36,088 nt of DNA from Desulfuromonadaceae bacterium GWC2_58_13 (GCA_001825565.1 MHXM01000159.1:1-36088), one strand, 5' to 3'; shown: positions 19,250-28,465, numbered from the stretch's first letter. Notes: generated from the sequence alone by a model not told the origin. Translations and numbers: made by a program.

Positions 19250-19297
19250 GGATGCCTCTAATCTGACGTATGTGAAGGGATGGCGCGGCGCCGCAAA

Positions 19298-19326
19298 TCA
19301 AAAAGGCTGCAGGATTTCCCGCAGCC
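19298..19326 (-). terminator. Intrinsic terminator downstream of smg
   Basis: Minus strand: GGCTGCgggaaatcctGCAGCC followed by TTTTTGATTT. Confidence 0.65.
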
Positions 19327-19336
19327 TGGTTCCTTG

Positions 19337-19804
19337 TCAGTGAAACATTCTTGCCCAGTCGTCGTCCATGAAGCAGTCGACTTCTCGTCGCCAGTCCTGC
19401 GTGTTGCGGGCGAAAAGAACCAGCGCGGTCAGCACCTTGACCTCCTTGAGGGAGACTTCGTCTTCGGCGACCTGCAGAGAGCGTTCGATGATTTCTTCCT
19501 CGGCCTCATCGTCAAGGATCCCCAGGGTTCGCAGGCGCATCAGAAAACCGCGGGCTTCCGCGGACATTCCCCATACTTCTTCAAGGGTGAATACCCGGTG
19601 AGTGGGGATCAGCAGGGGTTTTCCATCTTGTTCGCGAGGATGCAGGGAGAGGCCTTCCATCCAGCGGAAAGCGGCGTCGATTTCTTCGGCGTCGAAGCCT
19701 TCGGCCATCAGCTCTTCAACGATCTCGCTCTCGGTCAACTGTTCGCGGTCGGTCATAACGTACTGGGCGATGATGGTGACGATAGCCAGAACCCGCTCTC
19801 TCAA
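19337..19804 (-). CDS. smg: Smg family protein (DUF494)
   Basis: MRERVLAIVTIIAQYVM...L...EGFDAEEIDAAFRWMEGL; position between dprA and topA matches a commonly seen gene order. Confidence 0.8.
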   Translation of the reverse strand: MRERVLAIVTIIAQYVMTDREQLTESEIVEELMAEGFDAEEIDAAFRWMEGLSLHPREQDGKPLLIPTHRVFTLEEVWGMSAEARGFLMRLRTLGILDDEAEEEIIERSLQVAEDEVSLKEVKVLTALVLFARNTQDWRREVDCFMDDDWARMFH

Positions 19805-19837
19805 GATGACTCCTGCGGTGAATTGATCAATGTGTTT

Positions 19838-20938
19838 TCATGCTCTCCGACAACGAACGTAACGCATGCCTGGAATTTGTTCAACCCCCCCCTGGAGTTC
19901 CAAGTGCAGTAAAATAGCGGAAACCTCCATGGGTGTCAAGCCACTTTTCCGCGCCAGTTCATCGATGTGCAGCGGTTCGACGGAGAGGCAACGGTAAAGT
20001 GCGAGGGCGTCTCCGGCAAGTTCGGCCATGAGCGAATCCTCTTTTTCCTGCTGCCGTTTCGACGGAATGCCGGGACAGAGAACATCCAGGATGTCGGTCG
20101 CATCGGTAACCAGGTGGGCACCCTCCTTGAGCAACCGGTTGACGCCGCCGCTGGTTTCCCCATAAACCGGCCCCGGTACGGCGAAGACCTCGCGGCCTTG
20201 TTCGAGGGCAAAATCGGCGGTAATCAGCGAACCGCTGCCCTCGGCTGCCTCGACGATCAGAACCCCCTGGCTGAGGCCGCTGATGATCCGGTTGCGGCCG
20301 GGGAAATGGCCGGCCAGCGGCGGTGTGCCGGGTGGGTACTCGGAGAGAATCGCCCCCTGTTCGATGATCCGGTGAAACAGACCGGTGTTCTCCTGCGGAT
20401 AGACCCGGTCGATGCCGCAACCGAGGACGGCGATGGTCCGCCCCTGGCCGTTCAGCGCCCCTTCGTGGGCGGCGGTGTCGATGCCGCGAGCCAGCCCACT
20501 GACGATGGTCATGCCCCGCGAGGCGATTTCACGACAGAGTTCTCCGGTCAGCCGACGCCCGGTCGGCGAGGCGCGGCGGGCTCCGACCACGGCCAGCGCC
20601 GGTTGATCGGTGAGCACGCCGCGCAGGTAGAGGATCGCCGGGGGATCGTGCAGGGTGCGCAGCAAAGGCGGGTAGCTGTCGTTGTCCCACAGGGTGAGAA
20701 GGCGGACGGCGGAGCGGTTCAACTCCTCCTCGAATTTCAGCAGGGCGGAATCGTTGCCGGCAGGAAGGCCTTGGGCTACGGCAGGGCGGATGCCGGCCCG
20801 GCGAACCCAATCAACCGGTGCGGCGTCGAGGATGGCGCCCGGCGAGCCGAAAGTAGCCATCAACCGGACCAGGCCGGTGCGGCCGAGGCCGCGGGTGAGA
20901 TGCAGGCGCAGCCAGGCGCGCTCCGTGTCCGTCAACAT
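19838..20938 (-). CDS. dprA: DNA processing protein DprA
   Basis: YPPLLRTLHDPPAILYLRG...VVGARRASPTGRR...SGLARGIDTAAHEGAL...TIAVLGCGIDRVYPQEN; Rossmann-like DprA core. Confidence 0.93.
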   Translation of the reverse strand: MLTDTERAWLRLHLTRGLGRTGLVRLMATFGSPGAILDAAPVDWVRRAGIRPAVAQGLPAGNDSALLKFEEELNRSAVRLLTLWDNDSYPPLLRTLHDPPAILYLRGVLTDQPALAVVGARRASPTGRRLTGELCREIASRGMTIVSGLARGIDTAAHEGALNGQGRTIAVLGCGIDRVYPQENTGLFHRIIEQGAILSEYPPGTPPLAGHFPGRNRIISGLSQGVLIVEAAEGSGSLITADFALEQGREVFAVPGPVYGETSGGVNRLLKEGAHLVTDATDILDVLCPGIPSKRQQEKEDSLMAELAGDALALYRCLSVEPLHIDELARKSGLTPMEVSAILLHLELQGGVEQIPGMRYVRCRRA

Positions 20939-20984
20939 GCTTCCCTCCATTGGAATGAAAATGGAAATTCCGGCTATATACTAA

Positions 20985-21046
20985 AGGCTGAAGGAAATCG
21001 AGAATTCCGCCGGCGGGACCGGTTTTTTCGAATTTCCCTTCAGCCT
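20985..21046. repeat. Hairpin/MITE-like inverted repeat upstream of dprA
   Basis: Arms AGGCTGAAGGAAAT and ATTTCCCTTCAGCCT around an internal loop; additional TTCAGGCYGAAGG-type copies adjacent. Confidence 0.5.
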
Positions 21047-21084
21047 GAAGTCCTTCGGCCTGAATACCCTGGTCATTACAACAG

Positions 21085-21115
21085 AAAAAGGATTGAAGCC
21101 CATTCAATCCTTTTT
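21085..21115 (-). terminator. Intrinsic terminator, bidirectional-type, downstream of the LysM gene
   Basis: Perfect 13-bp stem AAAAAGGATTGAA / TTCAATCCTTTTT. Confidence 0.75.
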
Positions 21116-21155
21116 CATCGTCATTCAAAAGTCTGCTGGCAACCGCGGTTGCCGG

Positions 21156-22169
21156 TTAATCCATAACCGTGGTCACTCGATCGCCCCGGTACAACGGTTC
21201 GGAGACCTTCAAGACCAGGGCCGCGGCGGTTCTGGCGTGGGTTTCAATGACCAGCGCCGAGCCGAGGAGGACATCCGGCAGCTTCAGATTTTTGTTTTCC
21301 AAAATCAGGGAGGAGGCGTCGCGAGCGCGTGAAATATTGAGCAGATTGCCGACCTGCAGGCCATTGTCGGTGCCGAGATCGACATAAATCACGTCATACT
21401 GGCTGAGGGTGATTTTGCTGTCCTGAGCGTCGATCAGGGTGCCGCTCAGGTCCTGCTCGGCCCGCTTCAATTCAATCACCGCCTGGGCCGGCTGGAAGGG
21501 GCGCAGTTTGGCTCCCCGCAGGATTTCCTTGAACGCCTTGGTGATCTCTCCGGTGGCCACCTGGTCGTTGAGTTCGGTGACCCGCAGGGTGCCCAGTTCA
21601 TCGATATGATACCCGACCTTCTGTCGGGTCACCGGATGCAGAACCGGATCCTTGACTTCGAACAGGGCGTAAATGTCGCCCGGCGCGATGGACCCCAGGT
21701 TCTCCATTTCCAGAAAAACCGTTTCGCCGGTGCCGATCAACAGGCGGTTGTCGGTGGTGTCGACCAAGGTGCCGGCCGCGTCAAATTCTTCCTGGCTGAT
21801 GAAGCCAAGAGCTCCTTGGTGAACTTTTATGGTGATCGATTCCTGAGGAATGGGCATCTCGGGGGTCGATTTCGTCAGGTCGCCTCCGGCGGGGTTTTCT
21901 TCGCCGACCGGAACCAGTTCGAGCCGGCCGTCGTAAATGGCGATTTTCTGACCGGGATAGATCAGGTGGGGATTGGTGACGAACGGGTTGTTGGACCACA
22001 GGCTGGGCCAGTAGTGGGGGTCTTTGAGAAACTTCTGGGAAATGCCCCAGAGCGTGTCTCCTTTTTTGATCACGTAGGTCCGCATTTCGCTTTGGGCCAG
22101 GGCCGAAAAAGGCAGAAGCAGCAGGCAGGTCAGCATGATGACTTTTTTAAATGGCATGGAGTCCCCCAT
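21156..22169 (-). CDS. LysM domain-containing protein
   Basis: Signal peptide, then RTYVIKKGDTLWGISQKFLKDPHYWPSLWSNNPFVTNPHLIYPGQKIAIYDG. Confidence 0.85.
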   Translation of the reverse strand: MGDSMPFKKVIMLTCLLLLPFSALAQSEMRTYVIKKGDTLWGISQKFLKDPHYWPSLWSNNPFVTNPHLIYPGQKIAIYDGRLELVPVGEENPAGGDLTKSTPEMPIPQESITIKVHQGALGFISQEEFDAAGTLVDTTDNRLLIGTGETVFLEMENLGSIAPGDIYALFEVKDPVLHPVTRQKVGYHIDELGTLRVTELNDQVATGEITKAFKEILRGAKLRPFQPAQAVIELKRAEQDLSGTLIDAQDSKITLSQYDVIYVDLGTDNGLQVGNLLNISRARDASSLILENKNLKLPDVLLGSALVIETHARTAAALVLKVSEPLYRGDRVTTVMD

Positions 22170-22187
22170 GTGGAGTGAGTTGCGCTG

Positions 22188-22883
22188 TCAGTTCGAACCC
22201 AGGGGTTTGCGGGCCGCCGGACTGTCCGGGTAGCGGCTGCGCAGGATCTGGAGGGCCTCGTCGGCACGGTCGGCCTGGCCGAGCTGGGTCAGGGCCGAGG
22301 CCATCTTCAGCAGGGCGTCGGGTGTTTTGCTCCCCTGGGGGTAGCGTTCGACGGTTCGCTGAAACTCTTCGACCGCCCGGGCATATTGCTGCTGGGAGTA
22401 AAAGCATTCTCCGAGCCAATATTGAGCGTTACCCGCATAATCGCTGCCGGCATGCAGTTGAAGGAAGGTCTCAAATCCCTTGATGGCCTGTTCGAAGCGG
22501 CCGGCTGCGTAGTCGGAGAAGGCCTGCAAGTAGATATCGGTGGGCGAGGCATTTTGGCTGTCGACTATGGTCGGCACGATCGATGGGGCGATGACCGGAC
22601 GGGTGGAAGTCGCTATTTCCCGGGAAGGAGTGACCTTTTTGGTTGCCAGTTCGCTGCGCAAGTCGCCGATCAGGGACTGCTGGTCGCGAACTTTGGCTTC
22701 AAGCAGCAGCAGATTGTTGCGGTTCTGTTCCACCTGCTGGGCCAATTGCTGCTGATCCTTGCGAAGTTGGGCCAGATCAGGGTCGGCAGCGGAGATGTCC
22801 GCGGGCGGGCGGGCGGGAACGCAGGCGGTCAGGCTGGCGGAAAAAAATCCGAGGGTCAGGATGATGAGCACAGGGTATTTCAT
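22188..22883 (-). CDS. cpoB: CpoB/YbgF-like Tol-Pal system protein with lipobox
   Basis: Lipoprotein-like SLTAC, coiled-coil segment, then TPR-like FSDYAAGRFEQAIKGFETFLQLHAGSDYAGNAQYWLGECFYSQQQYARAVEEFQ. Confidence 0.8.
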   Translation of the reverse strand: MKYPVLIILTLGFFSASLTACVPARPPADISAADPDLAQLRKDQQQLAQQVEQNRNNLLLLEAKVRDQQSLIGDLRSELATKKVTPSREIATSTRPVIAPSIVPTIVDSQNASPTDIYLQAFSDYAAGRFEQAIKGFETFLQLHAGSDYAGNAQYWLGECFYSQQQYARAVEEFQRTVERYPQGSKTPDALLKMASALTQLGQADRADEALQILRSRYPDSPAARKPLGSN

Positions 22884-23068
22884 GGCGAAGGCTCCCTTGA
22901 CGACCGTCTTGCGGGCTGTCCGGTCAATTCATAAAAATTATAGACTTTTTAACCCCTTGTCAAGCGGGAATGGGCTTTGGGCGGGGGCTGGCGGGAGTAA
23001 AGAGGCGACTCTTTCCCGGCATTTGTGCTATTCTCACCGGCAACCCGCACTGGAGGAATTAGAACGGA

Positions 23069-24286
23069 ATGCATCAGCCTGAACTCCTGGCCCCGGCCGG
23101 GGATCTGGAAAAACTGCGAATCGCCTTCGATTACGGCGCCGATGCCGCTTATCTCGGTGGCGAACAATTCGGCCTGCGCGCCCTGGCCGGCAATTTCGAC
23201 CTGGACGCCCTGGCCCGCGCCCGCGAACTGGCCATGGATCGCGGCAAGCGCCTTTACCTGACCCTCAACGCTTATCTGCGGCCGGCGGATATGCCGGTCC
23301 TGGCCGAATATCTCGAACGGCTCAAGCCTCTTGAACTCGACGCCTACATCGTTTCCGACCCCGGGGTACTGGGTTTGCTGCGGCGGGTCGATCCGGGACG
23401 GGAAATTCATTTGTCGACCCAGGCCAATACCACCAACGCCGAGGCGGTCCGCTTCTGGCAGGCGGCCGGGGTGCGCCGGGTCAACCTGGCCCGGGAGCTG
23501 AATCTCGATGAAATCCGCGTCATCCACGGGGAAACCGAGGTCGAACTTGAGGTGTTCGCTCATGGCGCCCTCTGTGTCGCCTACTCGGGTCGTTGTCTGC
23601 TGTCGGCGGCGATGACCGGTCGCAGCGCCAACCAGGGGACCTGCGCCCATCCCTGCCGCTGGCGCTACGCTCTGGTCGAGGAAACCCGGCCCGGCGAGTA
23701 TTTTCCCATCGAAGAAGACGGCCGCGGCAGCTACCTGATGAACAGCCGCGACCTCTGCCTGATCGAACATCTGCCACGGTTGATCGAGGCCGGCGTCCAC
23801 AGTCTGAAGATCGAGGGCCGGATGAAGACGATGTACTACCTGGCGGCGGTGATCCGGGTGTACCGGGCGGCCCTCGACCGCTATCTGGCCAATCCGGCCG
23901 AGTATTGTTTTGATCCGGCCTGGCGTGACGAGCTGGACAAGGTCAGCCATCGTCCCTACGATACCGGGTTTCTGCTGGGTGCTCGGGATGCCCTGGTGCA
24001 TACCGCCGATTCCAAGTATCGGCGCACCCACGATTTCGTCGCCGTGGTCAGGGCGTTGACCGCTGACGGTCGGGCGCTGGTTGAAGGGCGCAACCGGTTT
24101 TTCCCCGGCGACCGCCTTGAGTTGATTGGCCCGGGGATGCGTCAGGCGGAATTCTCTGCCGGCGAGTTGCGTTCCGAGTCGGGTGAACCGTTGGTTGCCG
24201 GTCAGCCCAATGCGCGGATTGTCATGGACCTTCCCGCCGGGGCCCGGGTCGACGACCTGTTGCGACGGGAACGGCAGGATCGGTAA
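23069..24286 (+). CDS. Peptidase U32 family protein (TrhP/YegQ-like)
   Basis: PELLAPAGDLEKLRIAFDYGADAAYLGG; AYSGRCLLSAAMTGRSANQGTCAHPCRW signature. Confidence 0.9.
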   Translation: MHQPELLAPAGDLEKLRIAFDYGADAAYLGGEQFGLRALAGNFDLDALARARELAMDRGKRLYLTLNAYLRPADMPVLAEYLERLKPLELDAYIVSDPGVLGLLRRVDPGREIHLSTQANTTNAEAVRFWQAAGVRRVNLARELNLDEIRVIHGETEVELEVFAHGALCVAYSGRCLLSAAMTGRSANQGTCAHPCRWRYALVEETRPGEYFPIEEDGRGSYLMNSRDLCLIEHLPRLIEAGVHSLKIEGRMKTMYYLAAVIRVYRAALDRYLANPAEYCFDPAWRDELDKVSHRPYDTGFLLGARDALVHTADSKYRRTHDFVAVVRALTADGRALVEGRNRFFPGDRLELIGPGMRQAEFSAGELRSESGEPLVAGQPNARIVMDLPAGARVDDLLRRERQDR

Positions 24287-24293
24287 CCGGCTT

Positions 24294-24923
24294 TCAGGAG
24301 GAGTGCCAGCAGCGTCGCGACCGCACCTCGCAGCAGGTCAGCACTCGTCCGAAACCGGCGCCGGTATCGAGGCCGATCCGGTTTTCGGTCAACAAAGGGG
24401 AGGCGAGCGGGGTATGGCCGAAGACGACGGTTTTGCCCCAATCGTAATCCGAATCGAGAAATTCGCTGCGAATCCACAACAGGTCCCCTTCCTGTTGCTG
24501 GGCGAGGGGAAGTCCGGGCCGCAACCCGGCATGGACGAAAATGAAGTCGTCGGTTTCGTGGAACAGTTTCAGCTCTCGAAGGAAATCGAGATGTTCCGGC
24601 GGAATCCGAACCTCGCCCCCTTGCTGGTAACTGTTCAGGGTGGCGGCGCCGCCGTTGAGGAGAAAAGGAAAAGGGTCGGTGCCGTCCAGATATTCGCGGA
24701 ACATCGCCTCGTGGTTGCCCTTGAGAAAGATACTGCGGGGATGCCGTTGGCGAAGATCCAGCAGTTCGTCGATGACGCCCCGGGCGTCGGGGCCGCGGTC
24801 GATATAGTCGCCGAGAAAAATCAATTGATCTTCGGAGTGGGGATGGACTTCGGCCAGCAGTTCGATCAGCCGGCCGCGACAGCCGTGGATGTCCCCTATG
24901 GCCAGCAGACGGCCGGCGGTCAT
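24294..24923 (-). CDS. Metallophosphoesterase, serine/threonine protein phosphatase-like
   Basis: GDIHG...GDYIDRGP...KGNHE motifs. Confidence 0.88.
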   Translation of the reverse strand: MTAGRLLAIGDIHGCRGRLIELLAEVHPHSEDQLIFLGDYIDRGPDARGVIDELLDLRQRHPRSIFLKGNHEAMFREYLDGTDPFPFLLNGGAATLNSYQQGGEVRIPPEHLDFLRELKLFHETDDFIFVHAGLRPGLPLAQQQEGDLLWIRSEFLDSDYDWGKTVVFGHTPLASPLLTENRIGLDTGAGFGRVLTCCEVRSRRCWHSS

Positions 24924-25510
24924 AGCGGTTCCCCTGGCCGGACATTGACCCGCACTACCCGGCAGCAGGCGTTGCGGCCGGCCCGCTCTCGATAGAGCCG
25001 GATCAGAAAACGGATGGTGACGATTTTGTGGATGGCCGCCTGGGTCAGGCGGTAGAACCACTTGCGAACCACGCTGGGGGCGCGGCTGCCGAGCAGTAGC
25101 GGGCAGTAGTCGGACAGGCGCAGGCCGATGCGTACCAGGTCGTCTTTCGGTTCGCAGCTGAAAACCAGCTCCCCTTGCCGGCAGAAGGCCGGCTGAACCA
25201 GCAGTCCGCCGCGGATACGCAGAGAGAGGGCGGTAGCGTCGGCTTCGCCGACATCGAATTGCAAAAGGCTCAGGCGACTGCGCCAGAGGCGAAATTCCAC
25301 CACCTTGCCGAGCTGCACCGGGCTCACCAAGGTCCCGGTAAAACGGCGGATATGTTCCAGATATCGTTGCAGCAGCCGTTCCGGCGTCAGCCCAACGGCC
25401 AGGTGGGCCGGCAGGTCCATCCATTGGATGGAGAAAACCGAGGCGTCCTGTTGCAGAACCTGCTGGCAGGCGATCGCCACGGAAGCGGAGTTGAGTGACG
25501 GGTCGGTCAT
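24920..25510 (-). CDS. Hypothetical protein, coupled to the phosphatase gene
   Basis: Open frame MTDPSLNSASVAIACQQVLQQ...; 4-bp ATGA overlap with the phosphatase start. Confidence 0.6.
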   Translation of the reverse strand: MTDPSLNSASVAIACQQVLQQDASVFSIQWMDLPAHLAVGLTPERLLQRYLEHIRRFTGTLVSPVQLGKVVEFRLWRSRLSLLQFDVGEADATALSLRIRGGLLVQPAFCRQGELVFSCEPKDDLVRIGLRLSDYCPLLLGSRAPSVVRKWFYRLTQAAIHKIVTIRFLIRLYRERAGRNACCRVVRVNVRPGEPL

Positions 25511-25605
25511 GAGGGCCCCTTTCGCGAGTCGAATTGAAAGACCATAACATGTCGGAAGCGGTTTGTCCCGGGAGGGTGCAACCAGCCGCCGGCGAGGTTC
25601 AGAAG

Positions 25606-26883
25606 ATGGATACTTTTCTCTATTCCCATGCGGGCCGATTAACCAAGAGCCTGATCCTGGCATTTCTCATCGCCCTGTTGTGCCTGTTCAGCAAAGGGCC
25701 CGATCTGTTGCAGGATGCTATCCCGTTTGCCTTGCTGGCGGGATATCTCCTGATCACCGACCGGCAGTTCACCATCGAGCAGATTCAATCATCCGGGCTG
25801 ATGCTGGCCCATGTCGGTGTCTATCTGCTGCTATGCACCCTGGTGATATGGGCGACCACCGGGGAAGAAGAGAGCGTTTACTGGATCGTTTATTTTCTGC
25901 CGATCGCGGTGGCGGCTTCCAACCTCAATCTGCGCCTGACTTTGCTGACCTGTGCGGCGGCGGTGTTGCTCTTTTTCAGCCAGATTCCCAGCCAGCTTTT
26001 TCTCGATCCGGAATTGCGTGGCGACGAGTTGCCCGAGTTTCTGGTGTTCGGCGTGACCTTTTTTATTGTCGGTCTGCTGGTGCAGAGTTTTTCGGAAATC
26101 CACCGGCGCCAGTTGCAGTCTCAGAGAGAACTCAACGAGCAGTTGTTAACCAACCAGGCGGCGCTGCAAGAATCCCTGGTCCGGCTCGGGGAGGCCGAAG
26201 AAAACCTGCGGCGCAAGGAGCGGCTGGCTTATCTCGGTGAAATGTCGGCGGGGATCGCCCACGAGATCCGCAATCCGTTGGGGATCATCTCGTCATCGGC
26301 CCAGTTGATCGAAAAAAAACTGGCCGATGCGCCGGCTGGCGTCGCGCCGTTGCTCGACATCATCCTGGAGGAATCGACCCGCATCAACGGCCTGGTGACC
26401 GACTTCCTTTCTTTTGGCCGACCCGGGGAGCCAGTGCTGAGACCTTGTGACCCGCAGGCGCTGCTGCGGCGGGCGGCGGAACACATTGGCGCTCTGGCTC
26501 GGCAACAGGAGATCAGGGTCGAGGTCGAGCCCGCCGCCGTATCGCTGGAGGCTTGGGTCGACGCCGACATGATGCAGCAGGTCCTGCTCAATCTGTTGCT
26601 CAATGCCCTGGAGGCGGGCGAACCGGGTGGGCAAATCCGGTTGCGAGCCTATCGGAAGGAACGCCGGGTCTGTCTTGATGTGGAAGACAATGGCTGCGGT
26701 ATTCCGCCAGATCACCAGAAAAAAATATTCGATCCGTTTTTTACCACCCGCGACAAGGGTACCGGGCTGGGCCTGGCCAACGCTCTCCGGATGGTCGAGG
26801 CCCACGGCGGCGATATCCGGTTGCGCAGCGAACCGGGACAGGGTTCGGTCTTCACCGTCTGCCTGCCGGCGGAGGAATGCTAG
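25606..26883 (+). CDS. Membrane sensor histidine kinase (NtrB/PilS-like)
   Basis: N-terminal TM segments; H-box AGIAHEIRNPLG; N-box NLLLNALEAG; DNGCGI; GTGLGLANALRMVEAHGG. Start uncertain (25534, 25549 or 25606). Confidence 0.9.
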   Translation: MDTFLYSHAGRLTKSLILAFLIALLCLFSKGPDLLQDAIPFALLAGYLLITDRQFTIEQIQSSGLMLAHVGVYLLLCTLVIWATTGEEESVYWIVYFLPIAVAASNLNLRLTLLTCAAAVLLFFSQIPSQLFLDPELRGDELPEFLVFGVTFFIVGLLVQSFSEIHRRQLQSQRELNEQLLTNQAALQESLVRLGEAEENLRRKERLAYLGEMSAGIAHEIRNPLGIISSSAQLIEKKLADAPAGVAPLLDIILEESTRINGLVTDFLSFGRPGEPVLRPCDPQALLRRAAEHIGALARQQEIRVEVEPAAVSLEAWVDADMMQQVLLNLLLNALEAGEPGGQIRLRAYRKERRVCLDVEDNGCGIPPDHQKKIFDPFFTTRDKGTGLGLANALRMVEAHGGDIRLRSEPGQGSVFTVCLPAEEC

Positions 26884-28242
26884 ATGGCGCATATTCTGGT
26901 TGTTGACGACGAAAAAAATTACCGGGTGGTGCTGGCCCAACTGCTCGAAGCGGAAGGACACCGGGTTTCAACCGCCGAAAATCCTTTTGCCGCTCTCGAC
27001 CTGCTGTCTCGCGAAAGCGTGACGCTGATTCTCTCCGATCTGAAAATGCCGCGCATGGACGGGCTGGCTTTTCTGCAGCGGGTGCGGCAGGACATCGGCG
27101 AGATCCCGTTTATTGTGCTGACCGCCTTTGCCACCGTCGAGACGGCGCTTTCGGCGATGAAGGCCGGGGCTTTCGATTACCTGATGAAGCCTTTTAAAAA
27201 CGACGAGATTCTGCTGATCGTCGACAAGGCTCTCGGGTATGCCCGTTTGCAGTCAGAAAATACCGCTTTGCGCCGGCAGCTGCACCAGAGCCAGGACCGT
27301 GCGCTGCTCGGCGAAAGTCCGGCCATGAAAAAACTGCTGGCCGATATCGATCAGGTGGCGCCGGCGCGGGCCTCGGTACTGATTACCGGCGAAAGCGGCA
27401 CCGGCAAGGAACTGGTGGCCCGGACCCTGCACCTGGCCAGTCCCCGCCGGCAAGGACCGATGGTTTCCATCAACTGCGCGACCCTGACCGGAAGTCTGCT
27501 GGAGAGCGAGTTGTTCGGCCATGAACGGGGGGCGTTCACCGGGGCCGTGGAACGCAAGCGCGGGCTGCTTGAGGTAGCCGACGGCGGGACGCTGTTTCTC
27601 GACGAGATCGGCGAATTTCCCCTGGCGCTGCAGCCCAGGTTACTGCGAGTGCTGCAGGAACGGCGGTTCCGCCGGGTTGGCGGGACGGCGGAAATTGAAA
27701 CGGATGTTCGTATCGTCGCCGCCACCAATCGCGATCTTTCGCGGATGATCGCGGAAGGGAGCTTTCGCGAGGATCTTTTCTACCGGCTCAACGTCGTGAC
27801 TCTCGAAACGCCGTCCCTGCGCGAGCGCCCCGAGGACATCCCCTTGCTGGCGCTCAGTTTTTTACAACGATTCAGTCTCGAACTGGGACGACGGGTCTCA
27901 TCCGTGGCCCCGGCGGCGATCAACCTCATGCAGGCCTATTCATGGCCGGGCAACGTCAGAGAATTGCAGAACATTCTGGAGCGGGGCGTGCTGTTCTGCC
28001 AAGGCGATACCCTGCGGCCGGAACACCTTCCCGAGTCGTTTCATCGCCAGGGCCATCCCGCCGTGGTCGCGACCGGCCTCGAAATCGACCGCCCACTGCC
28101 GGAACTGCTCGACCGCATCGAGGCCGACCTGATCCATCGGGCACTGGTTCAGGCTCGCGGGGTGCAGGCTCAGGCCGCCGAAATACTTGGCATCAGTCGA
28201 AGCAATCTGCAATACAAGCTCAAGAAGTACCATCTGGGCTGA
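26884..28242 (+). CDS. Sigma-54-dependent response regulator (NtrC family)
   Basis: Receiver domain; GESGTGKE, GAFTGA (HERGAFTGAV), DEIGEF; C-terminal Fis-like HTH (AAEILGISRSNLQYKLKKYHL). Confidence 0.95.
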   Translation: MAHILVVDDEKNYRVVLAQLLEAEGHRVSTAENPFAALDLLSRESVTLILSDLKMPRMDGLAFLQRVRQDIGEIPFIVLTAFATVETALSAMKAGAFDYLMKPFKNDEILLIVDKALGYARLQSENTALRRQLHQSQDRALLGESPAMKKLLADIDQVAPARASVLITGESGTGKELVARTLHLASPRRQGPMVSINCATLTGSLLESELFGHERGAFTGAVERKRGLLEVADGGTLFLDEIGEFPLALQPRLLRVLQERRFRRVGGTAEIETDVRIVAATNRDLSRMIAEGSFREDLFYRLNVVTLETPSLRERPEDIPLLALSFLQRFSLELGRRVSSVAPAAINLMQAYSWPGNVRELQNILERGVLFCQGDTLRPEHLPESFHRQGHPAVVATGLEIDRPLPELLDRIEADLIHRALVQARGVQAQAAEILGISRSNLQYKLKKYHLG

Positions 28243-28254
28243 AATTATTAAGTC

Positions 28255-28321
28255 GGGCGTACAAATTTTGGGCACCTTTTCTTCTTTCTCAGCCACCAGG
28301 TACAAGAATTTGTACGTGCCC
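28255..28321. promoter_or_regulatory. Inverted repeat, candidate upstream activating sequence for the sigma-54 regulator
   Basis: gggcGTACAAATT (28255-28267) pairs with AATTTGTACgtgccc (28307-28321). Confidence 0.55.
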
Positions 28322-28369
28322 GCCGTTTCCTTGGGTGCGATTGCATCTGAAAACAGTCACTTGTGTTTC

Positions 28370-28385
28370 TGGCAAGGTCGTTGCA
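28370..28385 (+). promoter_or_regulatory. Candidate sigma-54 (-24/-12) promoter
   Basis: TGGCAAGGTCGTTGCA matches TGGCACG-N4-TTGCW except one position; GG-N10-GC spacing exact (GG 28371-28372, GC 28383-28384). Confidence 0.65.
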
Positions 28386-28394
28386 AGAAATAGT

Positions 28395-28465
28395 AAGCCG
28401 TAAGAGCCGACAACGCTCTCACATTTGCCTCTGGGGCCTTTTCCGTTAAAGGCCCCAATTTTTTT
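28395..28465 (+). ncRNA. Candidate sigma-54-dependent small RNA or attenuated leader
   Basis: Predicted +1 about 28395; hairpin AGAGC-cgacaac-GCTCT; ends with stem GGGGCCTTT/AAAGGCCCC and T7. Confidence 0.45.
28433..28465 (+). terminator. Strong Rho-independent terminator
   Basis: GGGGCCTTT-tccgtt-AAAGGCCCC-aa-TTTTTTT. Confidence 0.85.
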
